Below, in pieces: positions 16,929 to 25,723 of a stretch of DNA of 42,002 bases; position 1 is the first letter of the stretch; each line of letters opens with the position of its first letter. The stretch lies in NCBI GenBank assembly GCA_002433055.1, contig DJHJ01000043.1, forward strand, positions 1-42,002, read 5' to 3'. The notes beneath the pieces are model-generated. The model was not told the DNA's origin. It saw nothing but the letters and a program-made list of their open reading frames with translations, and made no database searches. A program made the position numbers and the translations under genes. This stretch comes from Acidobacteriia bacterium UBA6623. GTDB lineage: Bacteria; Acidobacteriota; Terriglobia; Bryobacterales; UBA6623.

Positions 16929-18923
16929 ATGAGAACCCGAATCTTCTCTACAGGGCTATTCCTTTTTGCAGGAGCTTTTTTGAGTTGGGCACAGCAACCT
17001 TTTCAGAATGCTCCGCCTGCTGCTGAGCAAGCACTACGGACTCGTGTTCTCGGGTATTACGAAGTATTTCAGAAGGGCAATTTTCGTCAGGGCGAAGATT
17101 TTGTCACGGAGGAATCCAAAGACGCCTATTACAACATGAATAAGATTCCTCACCTGGGAATGTCAATTCAGAGTATGACCTTTTCCGATGATGTTAGAGA
17201 GGCTCGAGTTCTTGTCACCTTGAAAATGGTGGTGCCGATGTTGAGCAAAGAGCCAATTGCTATTCCTGCTGCCAGCACTTGGAAGTTAGTTGATGGTGAA
17301 TGGTATGCTCATTTTCCGTTACCGAAGCCAGGCGATGTTATCGATACACCTTTCGGCAAGAAAACGATTAAAAAAAATGAGCATGTGACAAGTATGCCCA
17401 GCGCAGGATTCTCCGGGCCGGACGCCAACTCACTGGATAAAATGTTTGCGTTTGAGCGAGACCGTGTGCGCTTTCCTGTTAGTGCTCCAGAACCAATCAC
17501 TGAAACAATCGTCATTGAAAACCGTTCACAAGGTAGGTTGCAAATACGACCACTCTCCAATCCAATCAAAGGTCTTGACTTTAAGCTGAGCTCAACAGAT
17601 GTTCTTGCTGGAGGGAAAACTACGCTAACTATTGTCTACCAACCCGCTGTGCGACAACTACGGACACAAAAGCAACTTCAGTTTCACGTTGATCCGATTG
17701 CTAGGCGCTTTGCGGTGAAAGTGGATTTTTGGGAGCGAGATTGGACGTTTCAAGACGGAGCTGGAGTGACATATGGAAAGGCCATATCTGTTACAAGTGA
17801 AGGTCGTCAGTCACTTGATATTACAGGGTTACGACCGAGTCAATCTTACCGTGTAATCGCTCGTGCTGAGATGTTAGAAGGGGATGCAGGCGCGGCCTTT
17901 ATTTCAATTCGAGGAGCCAAAATTAACGACATCACCTCTAGCAAACTAACACATATTCCAGTTGGTGAACAACGCTTGATCAGTGTCGATTTCAAGACTG
18001 ACGCCTCAGCTAAGATGCGGATTACTCTTGGTTACAAAGGAGCCTCTGGCAGAGTTGGGTGGAGCGAAGTGACGATTATCCCTTCCCTGGTGACCAACCC
18101 CCCGGTCTCAAACGGAGATTTTGAAAACACGCTCCCTCATCCATGGCAGGTAGGGCTTTCCGTGAGCAACGAATTGGTGTCCTCTTTGGTGCGTAACGGT
18201 AAACGGAGCATGAAACTCATGGGCGAAGAGACCGGCTACATCTTTCAGGATGTAGAGGGATTAACTCCAGGGGAAGACTATCAGGTTAAGGTTTGGCTCC
18301 GTGCGGACTCTGGTCGCCCGGCCATGGCTAGTCTCACTCTTCACGACGGAAAGAGTAAAAACGTCCAGCAAACTCGGCCAGTCGATGTGTCTACAATCAA
18401 ATACGAGCCGCTGACGCTTTTCTTCACTGCGTCGGAGACTGGCATTGTGCGTATCCACCTCGTGTTTCACGAAGGCGGCCCAGTTTATTTTGATGATGTG
18501 ACCATATCTCACACTAGTATTTCGAATGCTTCTTTCGAAGAGAGTGGTTTGAGTTCGTGGATTACTCACGGGAAAGGCCGAGTAGAGATCGACAAAAATG
18601 TGGCATTAGATGGATCTCAAAGTCTTGTTCAGATTGGTGAAATTGGTAGCGTTTCTCAGGTGGTTCAGAATCTCGACCCTGGAAAACAATATCAAGCTGT
18701 TGCGTGGGCACGTTCGGCCCCAGGTGGTGATGCTCGCGCCTCTTTGAGGTTGGGAGACGGCCGAATTGAAGACGGACCTCGAACGGTATCTGGCGATAAT
18801 TTTGAACCTTTTATCGTTGACTTTGAACCTAATCCGGATGGAACGATTCGATTGACGTTGGCTCGCGTGGGAGGCAGCGGTGCTATTTACTGGGATGACG
18901 TTGTCATTCGACGACGTCACTGA
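16929..18923 (+). CDS. Secreted multi-module protein with tandem CBM4/9-like domains
   Basis: The signal peptide is MRTRIFSTGLFLFAGAFLSW, cleaved near AQQ (about residue 21). Residues ~30-135 look like an NTF2/SnoaL-type fold (LGYYEVFQKGNF, STWKLVDGEWYAHFP). Residues ~180-270 resemble a DUF1573/ASPM-like Ig domain (ETIVIENRSQGRLQIRPL, GGKTTLTIVYQP). Residues ~275-390, ~395-530 and ~533-664 are jelly-roll galactose-binding-like or CBM4/9-like repeats. Two of these open with VSNGDFEN and ISNASFEE and close with GGPVYFDDVTI and GGSGAIYWDDVVI. No catalytic motif is seen. It likely binds sugar polymers at the surface or in the periplasm. The order of modules is unusual. It converges on lptB, 101 nt apart. 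Confidence 0.8.
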   Translation: MRTRIFSTGLFLFAGAFLSWAQQPFQNAPPAAEQALRTRVLGYYEVFQKGNFRQGEDFVTEESKDAYYNMNKIPHLGMSIQSMTFSDDVREARVLVTLKMVVPMLSKEPIAIPAASTWKLVDGEWYAHFPLPKPGDVIDTPFGKKTIKKNEHVTSMPSAGFSGPDANSLDKMFAFERDRVRFPVSAPEPITETIVIENRSQGRLQIRPLSNPIKGLDFKLSSTDVLAGGKTTLTIVYQPAVRQLRTQKQLQFHVDPIARRFAVKVDFWERDWTFQDGAGVTYGKAISVTSEGRQSLDITGLRPSQSYRVIARAEMLEGDAGAAFISIRGAKINDITSSKLTHIPVGEQRLISVDFKTDASAKMRITLGYKGASGRVGWSEVTIIPSLVTNPPVSNGDFENTLPHPWQVGLSVSNELVSSLVRNGKRSMKLMGEETGYIFQDVEGLTPGEDYQVKVWLRADSGRPAMASLTLHDGKSKNVQQTRPVDVSTIKYEPLTLFFTASETGIVRIHLVFHEGGPVYFDDVTISHTSISNASFEESGLSSWITHGKGRVEIDKNVALDGSQSLVQIGEIGSVSQVVQNLDPGKQYQAVAWARSAPGGDARASLRLGDGRIEDGPRTVSGDNFEPFIVDFEPNPDGTIRLTLARVGGSGAIYWDDVVIRRRH

Positions 18924-19024
18924 AGACTGTGACACATAAGATAATCAGTCATAGTCATGCTGTAAAAGCCCAAAAATACCTTACACACTCAAGGATTTGC
19001 CCGGTTCACGACCTTACCTAGTAT

Positions 19025-19759
19025 TTATGTCTTTCGGTCAGATCTAAACGATTCGCCCAGGTATACTCGCCGCACCTCCGGGTCTGATTCCAGCACTTCT
19101 GGAGGACCTGATCGAAATATTTCGCCGTTGTTCAGAATATAGGCTTGGTCAGTCACATTCAGCGTTTCACGAACATTGTGGTCGGTAACAAGAATACCTA
19201 TACCTGCTTGTTTGAGTTGGGCAATGATTTTTTGAAGCTCGAGGACCTGTTTTGGGTCAATTCCTGAAAATGGTTCGTCGAGCAGTAAAAAGGAGGGGGA
19301 GATTACTAGTGCCCGTGCAATTTCAACACGTCGTCGCTCGCCACCAGAAAGTTGATAGCCCTTGCTATGGCGCACCTTTTCGAGGCCCATTTGGTTGACT
19401 AAGTCCTCGAGCTTTTCAATCCGCTCTTTCTGTGTCATCTTCAGCGTCTGTAAAATTGCCAAAAGGTTATCTTCTACCGTAAGCTTGCGGAAGATCGAAG
19501 CTTCTTGGGGTAAGTAGCTGATTCCGAGGCGTGCTCGCTGATACATGGGCAAGTCCGTTATGTCTTGGTCGTTGAAAAATACGTGACCTGCATTGGGATT
19601 GACTAGTCCTACGATTATTCGAAATGAAGTGGTCTTGCCAGCTCCGTTGGGGCCCAATAAGCCAATAACTTGCCCGCTATCTAGAGAGATAGACACGTTT
19701 TCGACGACCTTTCGGCCTCGGTAGCTTTTAGAGAGGTTTTCTGTGCGAAGTGTACCCAT
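19025..19759 (-). CDS. lptB: LPS-export ABC transporter ATPase LptB
   Basis: Cytoplasmic ATPase that powers LPS extraction from the inner membrane by LptFG. Walker A is GPNGAGKTT (36-44), the Q-loop is SYLPQEASIFRKLTVEDNL, the signature is LSGGERRRVEIARAL and Walker B is FLLLDEPFSGIDP. The H-loop is VTDHNVRETL. The Q-loop text and the LVNPNAG and ILNNGEI segments are characteristic of LptB rather than LivF-type ATPases. Length 244 is standard. Only 14 nt separate it from the upstream LptC/LptA-like gene, so they share a transcript. The rpoN gene that often follows lptB is absent. Confidence 0.95.
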   Translation of the reverse strand: MGTLRTENLSKSYRGRKVVENVSISLDSGQVIGLLGPNGAGKTTSFRIIVGLVNPNAGHVFFNDQDITDLPMYQRARLGISYLPQEASIFRKLTVEDNLLAILQTLKMTQKERIEKLEDLVNQMGLEKVRHSKGYQLSGGERRRVEIARALVISPSFLLLDEPFSGIDPKQVLELQKIIAQLKQAGIGILVTDHNVRETLNVTDQAYILNNGEIFRSGPPEVLESDPEVRRVYLGESFRSDRKT

Positions 19760-19773
19760 TGAATCAATGCCAG

Positions 19774-22101
19774 TTAGGGAGTTTGTCGACTCTTGGGTCG
19801 ATAGCTGTACGTACGTTGATGACCTTTACCGTCAACCAGGATACGATCTTGGTCGAGATGGTAGACCAATCTATCACCTCGTGTCTCGCGACCATCCTCA
19901 CTCCGGAGTCGCGCAGGTAATCCAGTCAACTCGATCCAGTTTTCGGTGGGGTTGTATTGCGCTGTTGTGCCAAACCCTTGTCGTTCGTTTTTGTTCATAC
20001 CAGAAGTTCTAACAATCCTTACTCCACCTCGAGCAAAGGCGATCTGCAATTCTAACGCTCCGCTTACCGTGCCGTCCAGAACACCTTCGATTTCATCGGA
20101 AAGGACAGTTAGGTTGTCGCGAATGAGTTCTGCCTGTTTCTGGTAAGTTGCCTTCCCAGTTTCTTCGTCATAGCTCAACGATTCGGCATTTACTTGTATT
20201 AAGGATGGTTCGGAGGTTATATCGTTCGTTTCTGTATCTCCAGGTCGAATTGTGGTTCGCACGTTGCCTCGCGCATTCAACTGTTTGGCGTTTTGGTCAA
20301 TGATGATATTGTGTGCCTCAACGCGGTTCTCCCTCTGCCAGAGTCGTGCCAGTCCTTCGTAATGGAGAATGCCTTTCTCCGATAGAAAATTCTCTGAAGT
20401 GGCTAGTATGGGATCAGTGGAAGTAAAAAACCCCTGCGATGTCTCCTGGTTTATCTTGACATTTCTTTGATGGGTTGAAGAGACATTTCCGTGAGCTTCC
20501 AATCTTTCAGTGCCTTCCTCAAGGAGGATTGTATCGGCATGTACTGAACTTGTTCTATCCCACACTCGTGCTTGATCCGACAGTTGTATTTGACCTAGTT
20601 CCATATCGAAATCTGCCTGTGCTGCACTACCTTCACGAGTTGCTTTACGGAAGCGAAAGTCTTCCCATTGTTTGATCTTTGTTGCTTCACCGGAGTCACT
20701 GAATTTGACTTCAAGATTTTGACTCCAACTCAGTAAGGGTTCATCTTCTTGCAGATCTGGCGATTCTCTAATTTGCGATGCTGTGCTAATAACTTTCACA
20801 TCACCGAGTGCCAGCAATGTTTCCATGTGGTTTTTTGAACCGTAATGCATCCGCATGCGCCGCGCGGTCATTCGCCGTTGCCATTGACCGGTTGTGTTTG
20901 CCGTCATTTCCAATGTTCCAGGAGCGAGTGTTTCTATAAACTCGATTTCTTGCTTGCGTGACCGCATTGTGAGATGAATCCACTCCGACTGTACTCGGTG
21001 TACTCGCTGATTGTGATCATCTTGGACAGTTTTCATGGAATTGCCAACGGTAATTCTCTTGTCCGTTTCGGTTGCAGGTGTTGATATGGTCTCTATCCCG
21101 GCATTTTCGCGCATGTCTACTTTACTTAGTACGCTTTCTCCCTCTTTCTGAAGGGTGTCGTACAGCAATTCGAGACTTTCGCCCCAAGCGTTCACGGTCG
21201 ACTCATTATCGATTGAGCTAAGTCGTGTCGAGTTTCTGGCGACAACTTTTTCGAGTAGTTTTCCGGGTGTGTACCACAGTGTGGCCTGCGCTGCTTTTAG
21301 ATGAACCACACGCTCAGCTTGCTGTTCTAGGCCTTGCGGTTGAGTCAATTCTACTCGATGTACTCTTCCGTGTTGTAAGTAGATGTTGGCATCTGTAGCA
21401 TTGGCTTCTCGGTTGCCTTCTTTGAGTCTCACATTTCCAATTAAGTCAACAAGCTGAGCTGGTTCTCGATAGTGCAACTCTTGTGCAAAAATTTCAATGG
21501 GTGGAGACCCTAAAGCCAAAGGGTCGCGTCGCAAATACACGTTGCTGTTCATTCTAAGGTATCCATTCGCAGAATCGTAGAATGCCCCCACTGAGCGACC
21601 TGAACCACCATTAAATTCGTAGGTGGTGGGACGGTCAGTAGTGCACACACCGGTTCTAGCTTCTAGGGTCACCCCAGAGCTATAAATCTTTGTTGTTGAC
21701 TTAGGTTGTCGGGGTGTTAACTCCAGGCCTAAGCTTAGCGTTACCTCACCCTCGCTATAAAGTGTTTCGGTTTGGCTGTCAAATCGAGCGGCGTTACTAA
21801 TGACCTGATCGTAATGCTTCCCATTTTTGTTGAATAGCCGCAATTCGACACCTTCAAGTTCGAATAGGTGAGTTTTCGTTGATTGTCGAAATGAATCGGC
21901 AAAGATCTCTATTTTTTCCCGTTCTGCCGAGGATTGTGACCAATGCCAGCGACTGGCTTGCGAAACTAACTCTGAGGGGATAACTTTAAGGTTTCGTATG
22001 TGTTCTTCAGTTGTAGGTCTTCGAGAACTCCAAAAGTCGTAAGCAACGACGGCAAGAACCAACCCTACGCTTAGAAGTAATAAAAGACGAACTTTTTTCA
22101 T
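19774..22101 (-). CDS. Very long LptC/LptA-like LPS-transport protein
   Basis: N-terminal membrane anchor (LLLLLSVGLVLAVVAYDFW, about 5-23). The periplasmic part begins with an LptC-like unit: FELEGVELRLFNKNGKHYDQ, ISNAARFDSQTETLYSEGEV. Repeated OstA/LptA-type beta-taco segments follow down to the end. Each shows the pattern of a term such as GNVRLKEGNREANATDANIYL, ARGNVRTTIRPGDTETNDI or LIRDNLTVLSDEIEGVLDGT, followed by a short strand-turn. At 775 residues it is about four times the usual LptC (~190) or LptA (~185). It looks like an LptC fused to several LptA repeats, giving a covalent bridge toward the outer membrane. It is co-directional with and 14 nt before lptB. No separate lptA gene is visible. 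Repeat count and register are my estimate. Confidence 0.8.
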   Translation of the reverse strand: MKKVRLLLLLSVGLVLAVVAYDFWSSRRPTTEEHIRNLKVIPSELVSQASRWHWSQSSAEREKIEIFADSFRQSTKTHLFELEGVELRLFNKNGKHYDQVISNAARFDSQTETLYSEGEVTLSLGLELTPRQPKSTTKIYSSGVTLEARTGVCTTDRPTTYEFNGGSGRSVGAFYDSANGYLRMNSNVYLRRDPLALGSPPIEIFAQELHYREPAQLVDLIGNVRLKEGNREANATDANIYLQHGRVHRVELTQPQGLEQQAERVVHLKAAQATLWYTPGKLLEKVVARNSTRLSSIDNESTVNAWGESLELLYDTLQKEGESVLSKVDMRENAGIETISTPATETDKRITVGNSMKTVQDDHNQRVHRVQSEWIHLTMRSRKQEIEFIETLAPGTLEMTANTTGQWQRRMTARRMRMHYGSKNHMETLLALGDVKVISTASQIRESPDLQEDEPLLSWSQNLEVKFSDSGEATKIKQWEDFRFRKATREGSAAQADFDMELGQIQLSDQARVWDRTSSVHADTILLEEGTERLEAHGNVSSTHQRNVKINQETSQGFFTSTDPILATSENFLSEKGILHYEGLARLWQRENRVEAHNIIIDQNAKQLNARGNVRTTIRPGDTETNDITSEPSLIQVNAESLSYDEETGKATYQKQAELIRDNLTVLSDEIEGVLDGTVSGALELQIAFARGGVRIVRTSGMNKNERQGFGTTAQYNPTENWIELTGLPARLRSEDGRETRGDRLVYHLDQDRILVDGKGHQRTYSYRPKSRQTP

Positions 22102-22291
22102 GAAAAGGGCTCTGGTGGTTGACTGAGCCGCACAATTGACAAATTCAAGACAACCGAGTTGATCATACCAAAGCGTCTGTGTAGTGAAGGCATTCTAGCA
22201 GTTCACAGGACAAGCAATGGAGGCATGTATCGTGCTGGCGGCACATGTAAATGTTACTGTAAAGAGCTGCTAGGTTATCAGGCGCAGTTAG

Positions 22292-22684
22292 ATGGCCTTA
22301 CGTGGACACATAGAGGAATTCGGTCTGATCACTAGACGCTCGGCGCTGCATAAGGTCACGCTTTATGTGCTATCGTGCAAGGCTCTTTCGGCACGCAAGA
22401 AGAAACGAAAATCCAAGCCCACGGCAATTATTGCTGGAACTGCCTTTCGGGGGGTCGGGTTCTCGTTTCCCGGTGTTGACATTAAGGTGGTCAACAAGAT
22501 GAATCCTGACGGGATGTTACGTGGAGTTACGGATAAACGCGGAGAATTCTCCGTACGAATTCCCTCTGGCAAGGCGATTTACAGTGTCACTGCTACAGCG
22601 AAAGGGTTTATTCCACTCGAGAAAGAGGTTGAGATTTACGGCATGGAGCGTGTAACTGTGAACTTCAGGATGGTTGCAGAATGA
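22292..22684 (+). CDS. Small exported carboxypeptidase-regulatory-like domain protein (A)
   Basis: 130 residues. The C-terminal ~85 form a carboxypeptidase-regulatory-like (transthyretin-type) beta-sandwich: GVGFSFPGVDIKVVN, TDKRGEFSVRIPSGKAIYSV, VTVNFRMVAE. Before it stands RKKKRKSKP, and before that a weak hydrophobic stretch (KVTLYVLSCKALSA) that may be a poor signal peptide. The arrangement signal / KKKR / beta domain is the same as in the next gene, so the two look paralogous although sequence identity is low. ATG 22292 is the only ATG; its first ~18 residues are unconvincing and the true start is uncertain. Function unknown. Confidence 0.65.
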   Translation: MALRGHIEEFGLITRRSALHKVTLYVLSCKALSARKKKRKSKPTAIIAGTAFRGVGFSFPGVDIKVVNKMNPDGMLRGVTDKRGEFSVRIPSGKAIYSVTATAKGFIPLEKEVEIYGMERVTVNFRMVAE

Positions 22685-22822
22685 TAAACAAAATCCCAGG
22701 TAAAATAGCGCAGGGTGACTGTCCGTTAAAACGGTATGGAGTGTTAGATGCGTTGAGGCTGGACATTTCAAGTGTTAACTTGACACTAGATGTACATAGC
22801 TAAGGGACCCAAGGACGAAATT

Positions 22823-23203
22823 ATGCATAGGAGACGATGGTTTGGATTGTGGCCACTGGGCATGTTACTTGCAGTGTTGGTGGATGATGCCCCTGCTCAG
22901 TTGTTCGGCAATAAGAAGAAAAGGAAAAAAAAGAGAACTCGAACCGTGAAAGGCCTAGTAACAGACAAGCAGGAGAATCCAATCCGTGGTGCAATAGTCC
23001 AGCTTAAGAACACTCGGACTCTTGTTGTCAAATCTTTCTTTTCAACGCCAGATGGCAGTTACTATTTTCATAATCTAGATCCTAACGTAGATTATGAAAT
23101 CAAGGCTAAATACCAAAGAAACACCAGTCGAACCCGTACTGTCAGCACATTTGATGATCGTCCGGAACTGATCTACAATTTCCGTTTAAAAATCAGCCAA
23201 TAA
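22823..23203 (+). CDS. Small exported carboxypeptidase-regulatory-like domain protein (B)
   Basis: The start is ATG 22823 with aagga 7 nt upstream; an earlier ATG at 22790 would hide the signal. The signal peptide is MHRRRWFGLWPLGMLLAVLV to about residue 26. Mature start QLFGNKKKRKKKRTRTVKG is very basic. Then follows a carboxypeptidase-regulatory-like beta domain: GLVTDKQENPIRGAIVQLKN, STPDGSYYFHNLDPNVDYEI, LIYNFRLKIS. 126 residues in all. It belongs with the preceding gene. The basic cluster next to the signal could bind LPS or other anionic polymers; this is a guess. Confidence 0.75.
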   Translation: MHRRRWFGLWPLGMLLAVLVDDAPAQLFGNKKKRKKKRTRTVKGLVTDKQENPIRGAIVQLKNTRTLVVKSFFSTPDGSYYFHNLDPNVDYEIKAKYQRNTSRTRTVSTFDDRPELIYNFRLKISQ

Positions 23204-23332
23204 AATACGGTTCAATGTAATGAAATGTGCACACTGCCAGAATCCTGGTTCAGTAGGCATGCTAACCTGAAACCGTAGGTCCTTTTGTCAGGGCCAGGTA
23301 TCTTTCGGCCCGTAGATCCTTTCTCCCCAAAA

Positions 23333-24628
23333 ATGGTTATGTCTGAAATTAGTCACTTAGAAGCTCTTGAGGTTCTTGACTCTCGCGGAAATCCCACCGT
23401 GCAGGTTACTGCAATTTTAGAAAGTGGTGCTCGAGGAGTGGCTCGGGTCCCTTCTGGTGCATCAACCGGCATTAATGAAGCGGCCGAACTGCGTGACGGT
23501 GATGAGGCACGCTTCCAGGGGAAAGGGGTTCGAAAAGCAGTTGCCAATGTAAACGGTCAGATTCTCGATGCTCTTAAGGGATTCGATGGTTCCGATCAGG
23601 TCGGCCTCGACAGAAAACTCGTTGAGCTCGACGGTACGGACAACAAAGGTCGTCTTGGAGCCAATGCCATCTTGGGAGTTTCGATGGCTGTAGCACATAG
23701 TGCAGCCGCCGAAAAAGGCGTTCCACTGTATCGGTCTTTGTGCGAACGAGACCGGTACGTTTTACCAGTGCCAATGTTGAATATTCTGAATGGCGGACAA
23801 CATGCAGACAACAATGTTGACATCCAAGAGTTCATGGTGTTGCCACTGGGTCTGGACACTTTTGGCGATGCGCTTCGTGCGGCTACGGAAACTTTCCACA
23901 CCCTCAAAGGAATCCTTAAGCAAAAGGGTTATGGAACAGCAACAGGTGATGAGGGTGGTTTTGCACCTAGTCTGAAATCTAACGAGGAGCCCATGGAGCT
24001 TCTCGTGGAAGCAATTGAGTCAGCCGGCTACCGTCCTGGTGATGACATTGCTATTGCAATGGACGCTGCTACGAGTGAGTTTTTCGAGAGTGGTGAGTAT
24101 GTATTCAGTCAGTCCGATGGCAGTCGAAAATCGGCGGCAGACATGGGAGCGATGTGGCACGAGTGGGCTGATCGATATCCTTTGGTATCGCTCGAAGATG
24201 GATTCTCCGAGATCGATCACGATGGCTGGAAGGCTGAGGGCGGCTCGTTGGGTGAGAAAATTCAACTTGTTGGTGACGACCTATTTGTGACAAATCCCCA
24301 AATTTTCCAACAAGGGATTGATGACGGTTTGGCAAACTCCATTCTCATTAAACTGAATCAAATTGGTACTGTTACCGAGACGCTAGATTGTATCGAGATG
24401 GCACGAAACAATAACTATACCTTCATCATCTCCCACCGCTCCGGTGAGACGGAGGACACTACCATTGCAGATCTTGCGGTGGCTTGTGGGGGTGGACAAA
24501 TCAAAACGGGTTCTACCTGTCGTAGTGATCGTATAGCGAAATACAATCGTTTGCTTGAGATCGAGGCTGAACTTGGTGCAAAGGCTCACTATGCTGGGCG
24601 GGAAGCTTTTGACCGTTGGCTGAAGTGA
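23333..24628 (+). CDS. eno: Enolase
   Basis: Glycolytic enolase: 2-phosphoglycerate to phosphoenolpyruvate, Mg-dependent, cytoplasmic. Signatures: DSRGNPTV near the N-terminus, PSGASTG (mobile loop, Ser ligand), LNGGQHADNNVDIQEFM, FATGDEGGFAP-type sequence (TGDEGGFAPSL), SLEDGFSEIDHDGW, LVGDDLFVTN, LIKLNQIGTVTETLD and SHRSGETEDTTIADLAV. Metal and catalytic residues are all represented. Start ATG 23333 gives 431 residues, the usual length; ATG 23339 is equally possible. No clear Shine-Dalgarno. It converges on the reductase gene, 48 nt apart. A copy of enolase next to small envelope genes is unremarkable. Confidence 0.97.
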   Translation: MVMSEISHLEALEVLDSRGNPTVQVTAILESGARGVARVPSGASTGINEAAELRDGDEARFQGKGVRKAVANVNGQILDALKGFDGSDQVGLDRKLVELDGTDNKGRLGANAILGVSMAVAHSAAAEKGVPLYRSLCERDRYVLPVPMLNILNGGQHADNNVDIQEFMVLPLGLDTFGDALRAATETFHTLKGILKQKGYGTATGDEGGFAPSLKSNEEPMELLVEAIESAGYRPGDDIAIAMDAATSEFFESGEYVFSQSDGSRKSAADMGAMWHEWADRYPLVSLEDGFSEIDHDGWKAEGGSLGEKIQLVGDDLFVTNPQIFQQGIDDGLANSILIKLNQIGTVTETLDCIEMARNNNYTFIISHRSGETEDTTIADLAVACGGGQIKTGSTCRSDRIAKYNRLLEIEAELGAKAHYAGREAFDRWLK

Positions 24629-24676
24629 GGAACTTCGAATTTCGTTTGAGCTTTGTTTGGTTTAATGTAGCTACTT

Positions 24677-25642
24677 TTAGTGTGAGATGCTGAGGACACG
24701 GTTGTAGAGTTCACGGATTTTGGGAGCTGCAACCCCGGCTTTGTCCGCAAGTTCAATCACAGCGCCAACAATGGCTTCTATTTCGATTGGGCGACCGGCT
24801 TCGACGTCTTGAAGCATTGAGGTTTTATGGTCGCCGGCTTGACGTGCGATAGCTTCTATACGTTTTTCTGGGGAGATTTTGATTTTTACCCCAACACCGG
24901 CAGCTATTTGAGTTATCTCTTCCATTACTGTTCTGGCCAACTCTCGAGTAGGAGGGTCAGATACCATCTCCCCAAGGGTTAACCGCGTCAGGACACTAAG
25001 AGGATTGAAGGCAGCATTACCGAGTATTTTGACCCAGACATCGTGCCGTATATTTCTGCGTATGGGTGCCTTAAGACCTGCCCTTTCAAAAATATTTGCT
25101 AAGTGCTTAATCCGGTCACTGCGTGAGCCGTCAGGTTCTCCCAGTGGGAACCGAACCCCTTCCAGGTGTTCTATAACACCTGGGTCCCCGATTGAGGCTG
25201 AGCAATAGGCGAGACAGCCAACAACCTGTTTTGCGTCGATGGATTCAGCAATCACTCCACCTGGGTCAACTGATTCGAGATGTGTGTCGGTCAATGAACC
25301 GGCAGTACCGTGGAAATACCACCAAGGTATGCCGTTTTGCGTGGTGACCACTACAGTTGTTGGGCTGAGCAATGGTGCGAGTTTTGGAGCAATAGTGGTG
25401 ATGGCATGCGATTTTACTGCCAACACTATGGCATCAACCTGGCCGATGTCGGCCGGATCACTTGTTGCCGGGATATTCGAGCAGGAATCGCCTACTACTT
25501 TGCTGCGAACATGAAGCCCTGTGGTTTGGATGGCTTCCAAGTGTGCTCCGCGAGCAATCAGAGAGATATCTACACCGGCACGGTGGAGGCGTGCACCTAA
25601 AAAACCGCCGATCGCTCCTGCTCCATAAATAGCGAACTTCAT
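24677..25642 (-). CDS. 2-dehydropantoate 2-reductase family protein
   Basis: Ketopantoate reductase fold (PanE/ApbA): Rossmann motif GAGAIGGFLGARL (about 8-20) and VLAVKSH. The C-terminal catalytic region is HDVWVKILGNAAFNPLSVLT, whose Lys and Asn match PanE. HKTSMLQDVEAGRPIEIEAI is the family C-terminal signature. If PanE, it makes pantoate from ketopantoate with NADPH for CoA synthesis. Closely related enzymes reduce other 2-oxoacids, and no panB or panC is nearby, so the substrate is uncertain and no symbol is given. Start ATG 25642; the preceding TTG is in frame but adds nothing. It is the last gene of the minus-strand exported-protein cluster, 78 nt after the DMFase-like gene. Confidence 0.85.
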   Translation of the reverse strand: MKFAIYGAGAIGGFLGARLHRAGVDISLIARGAHLEAIQTTGLHVRSKVVGDSCSNIPATSDPADIGQVDAIVLAVKSHAITTIAPKLAPLLSPTTVVVTTQNGIPWWYFHGTAGSLTDTHLESVDPGGVIAESIDAKQVVGCLAYCSASIGDPGVIEHLEGVRFPLGEPDGSRSDRIKHLANIFERAGLKAPIRRNIRHDVWVKILGNAAFNPLSVLTRLTLGEMVSDPPTRELARTVMEEITQIAAGVGVKIKISPEKRIEAIARQAGDHKTSMLQDVEAGRPIEIEAIVGAVIELADKAGVAAPKIRELYNRVLSISH

Positions 25643-25723
25643 CAAAAGTATTTCTATCTTTCCAAACTCTACAAGGATCAGAGATCTGCAAAGTTCTTGT
25701 CAAACGATGCTCATCTCACATCT

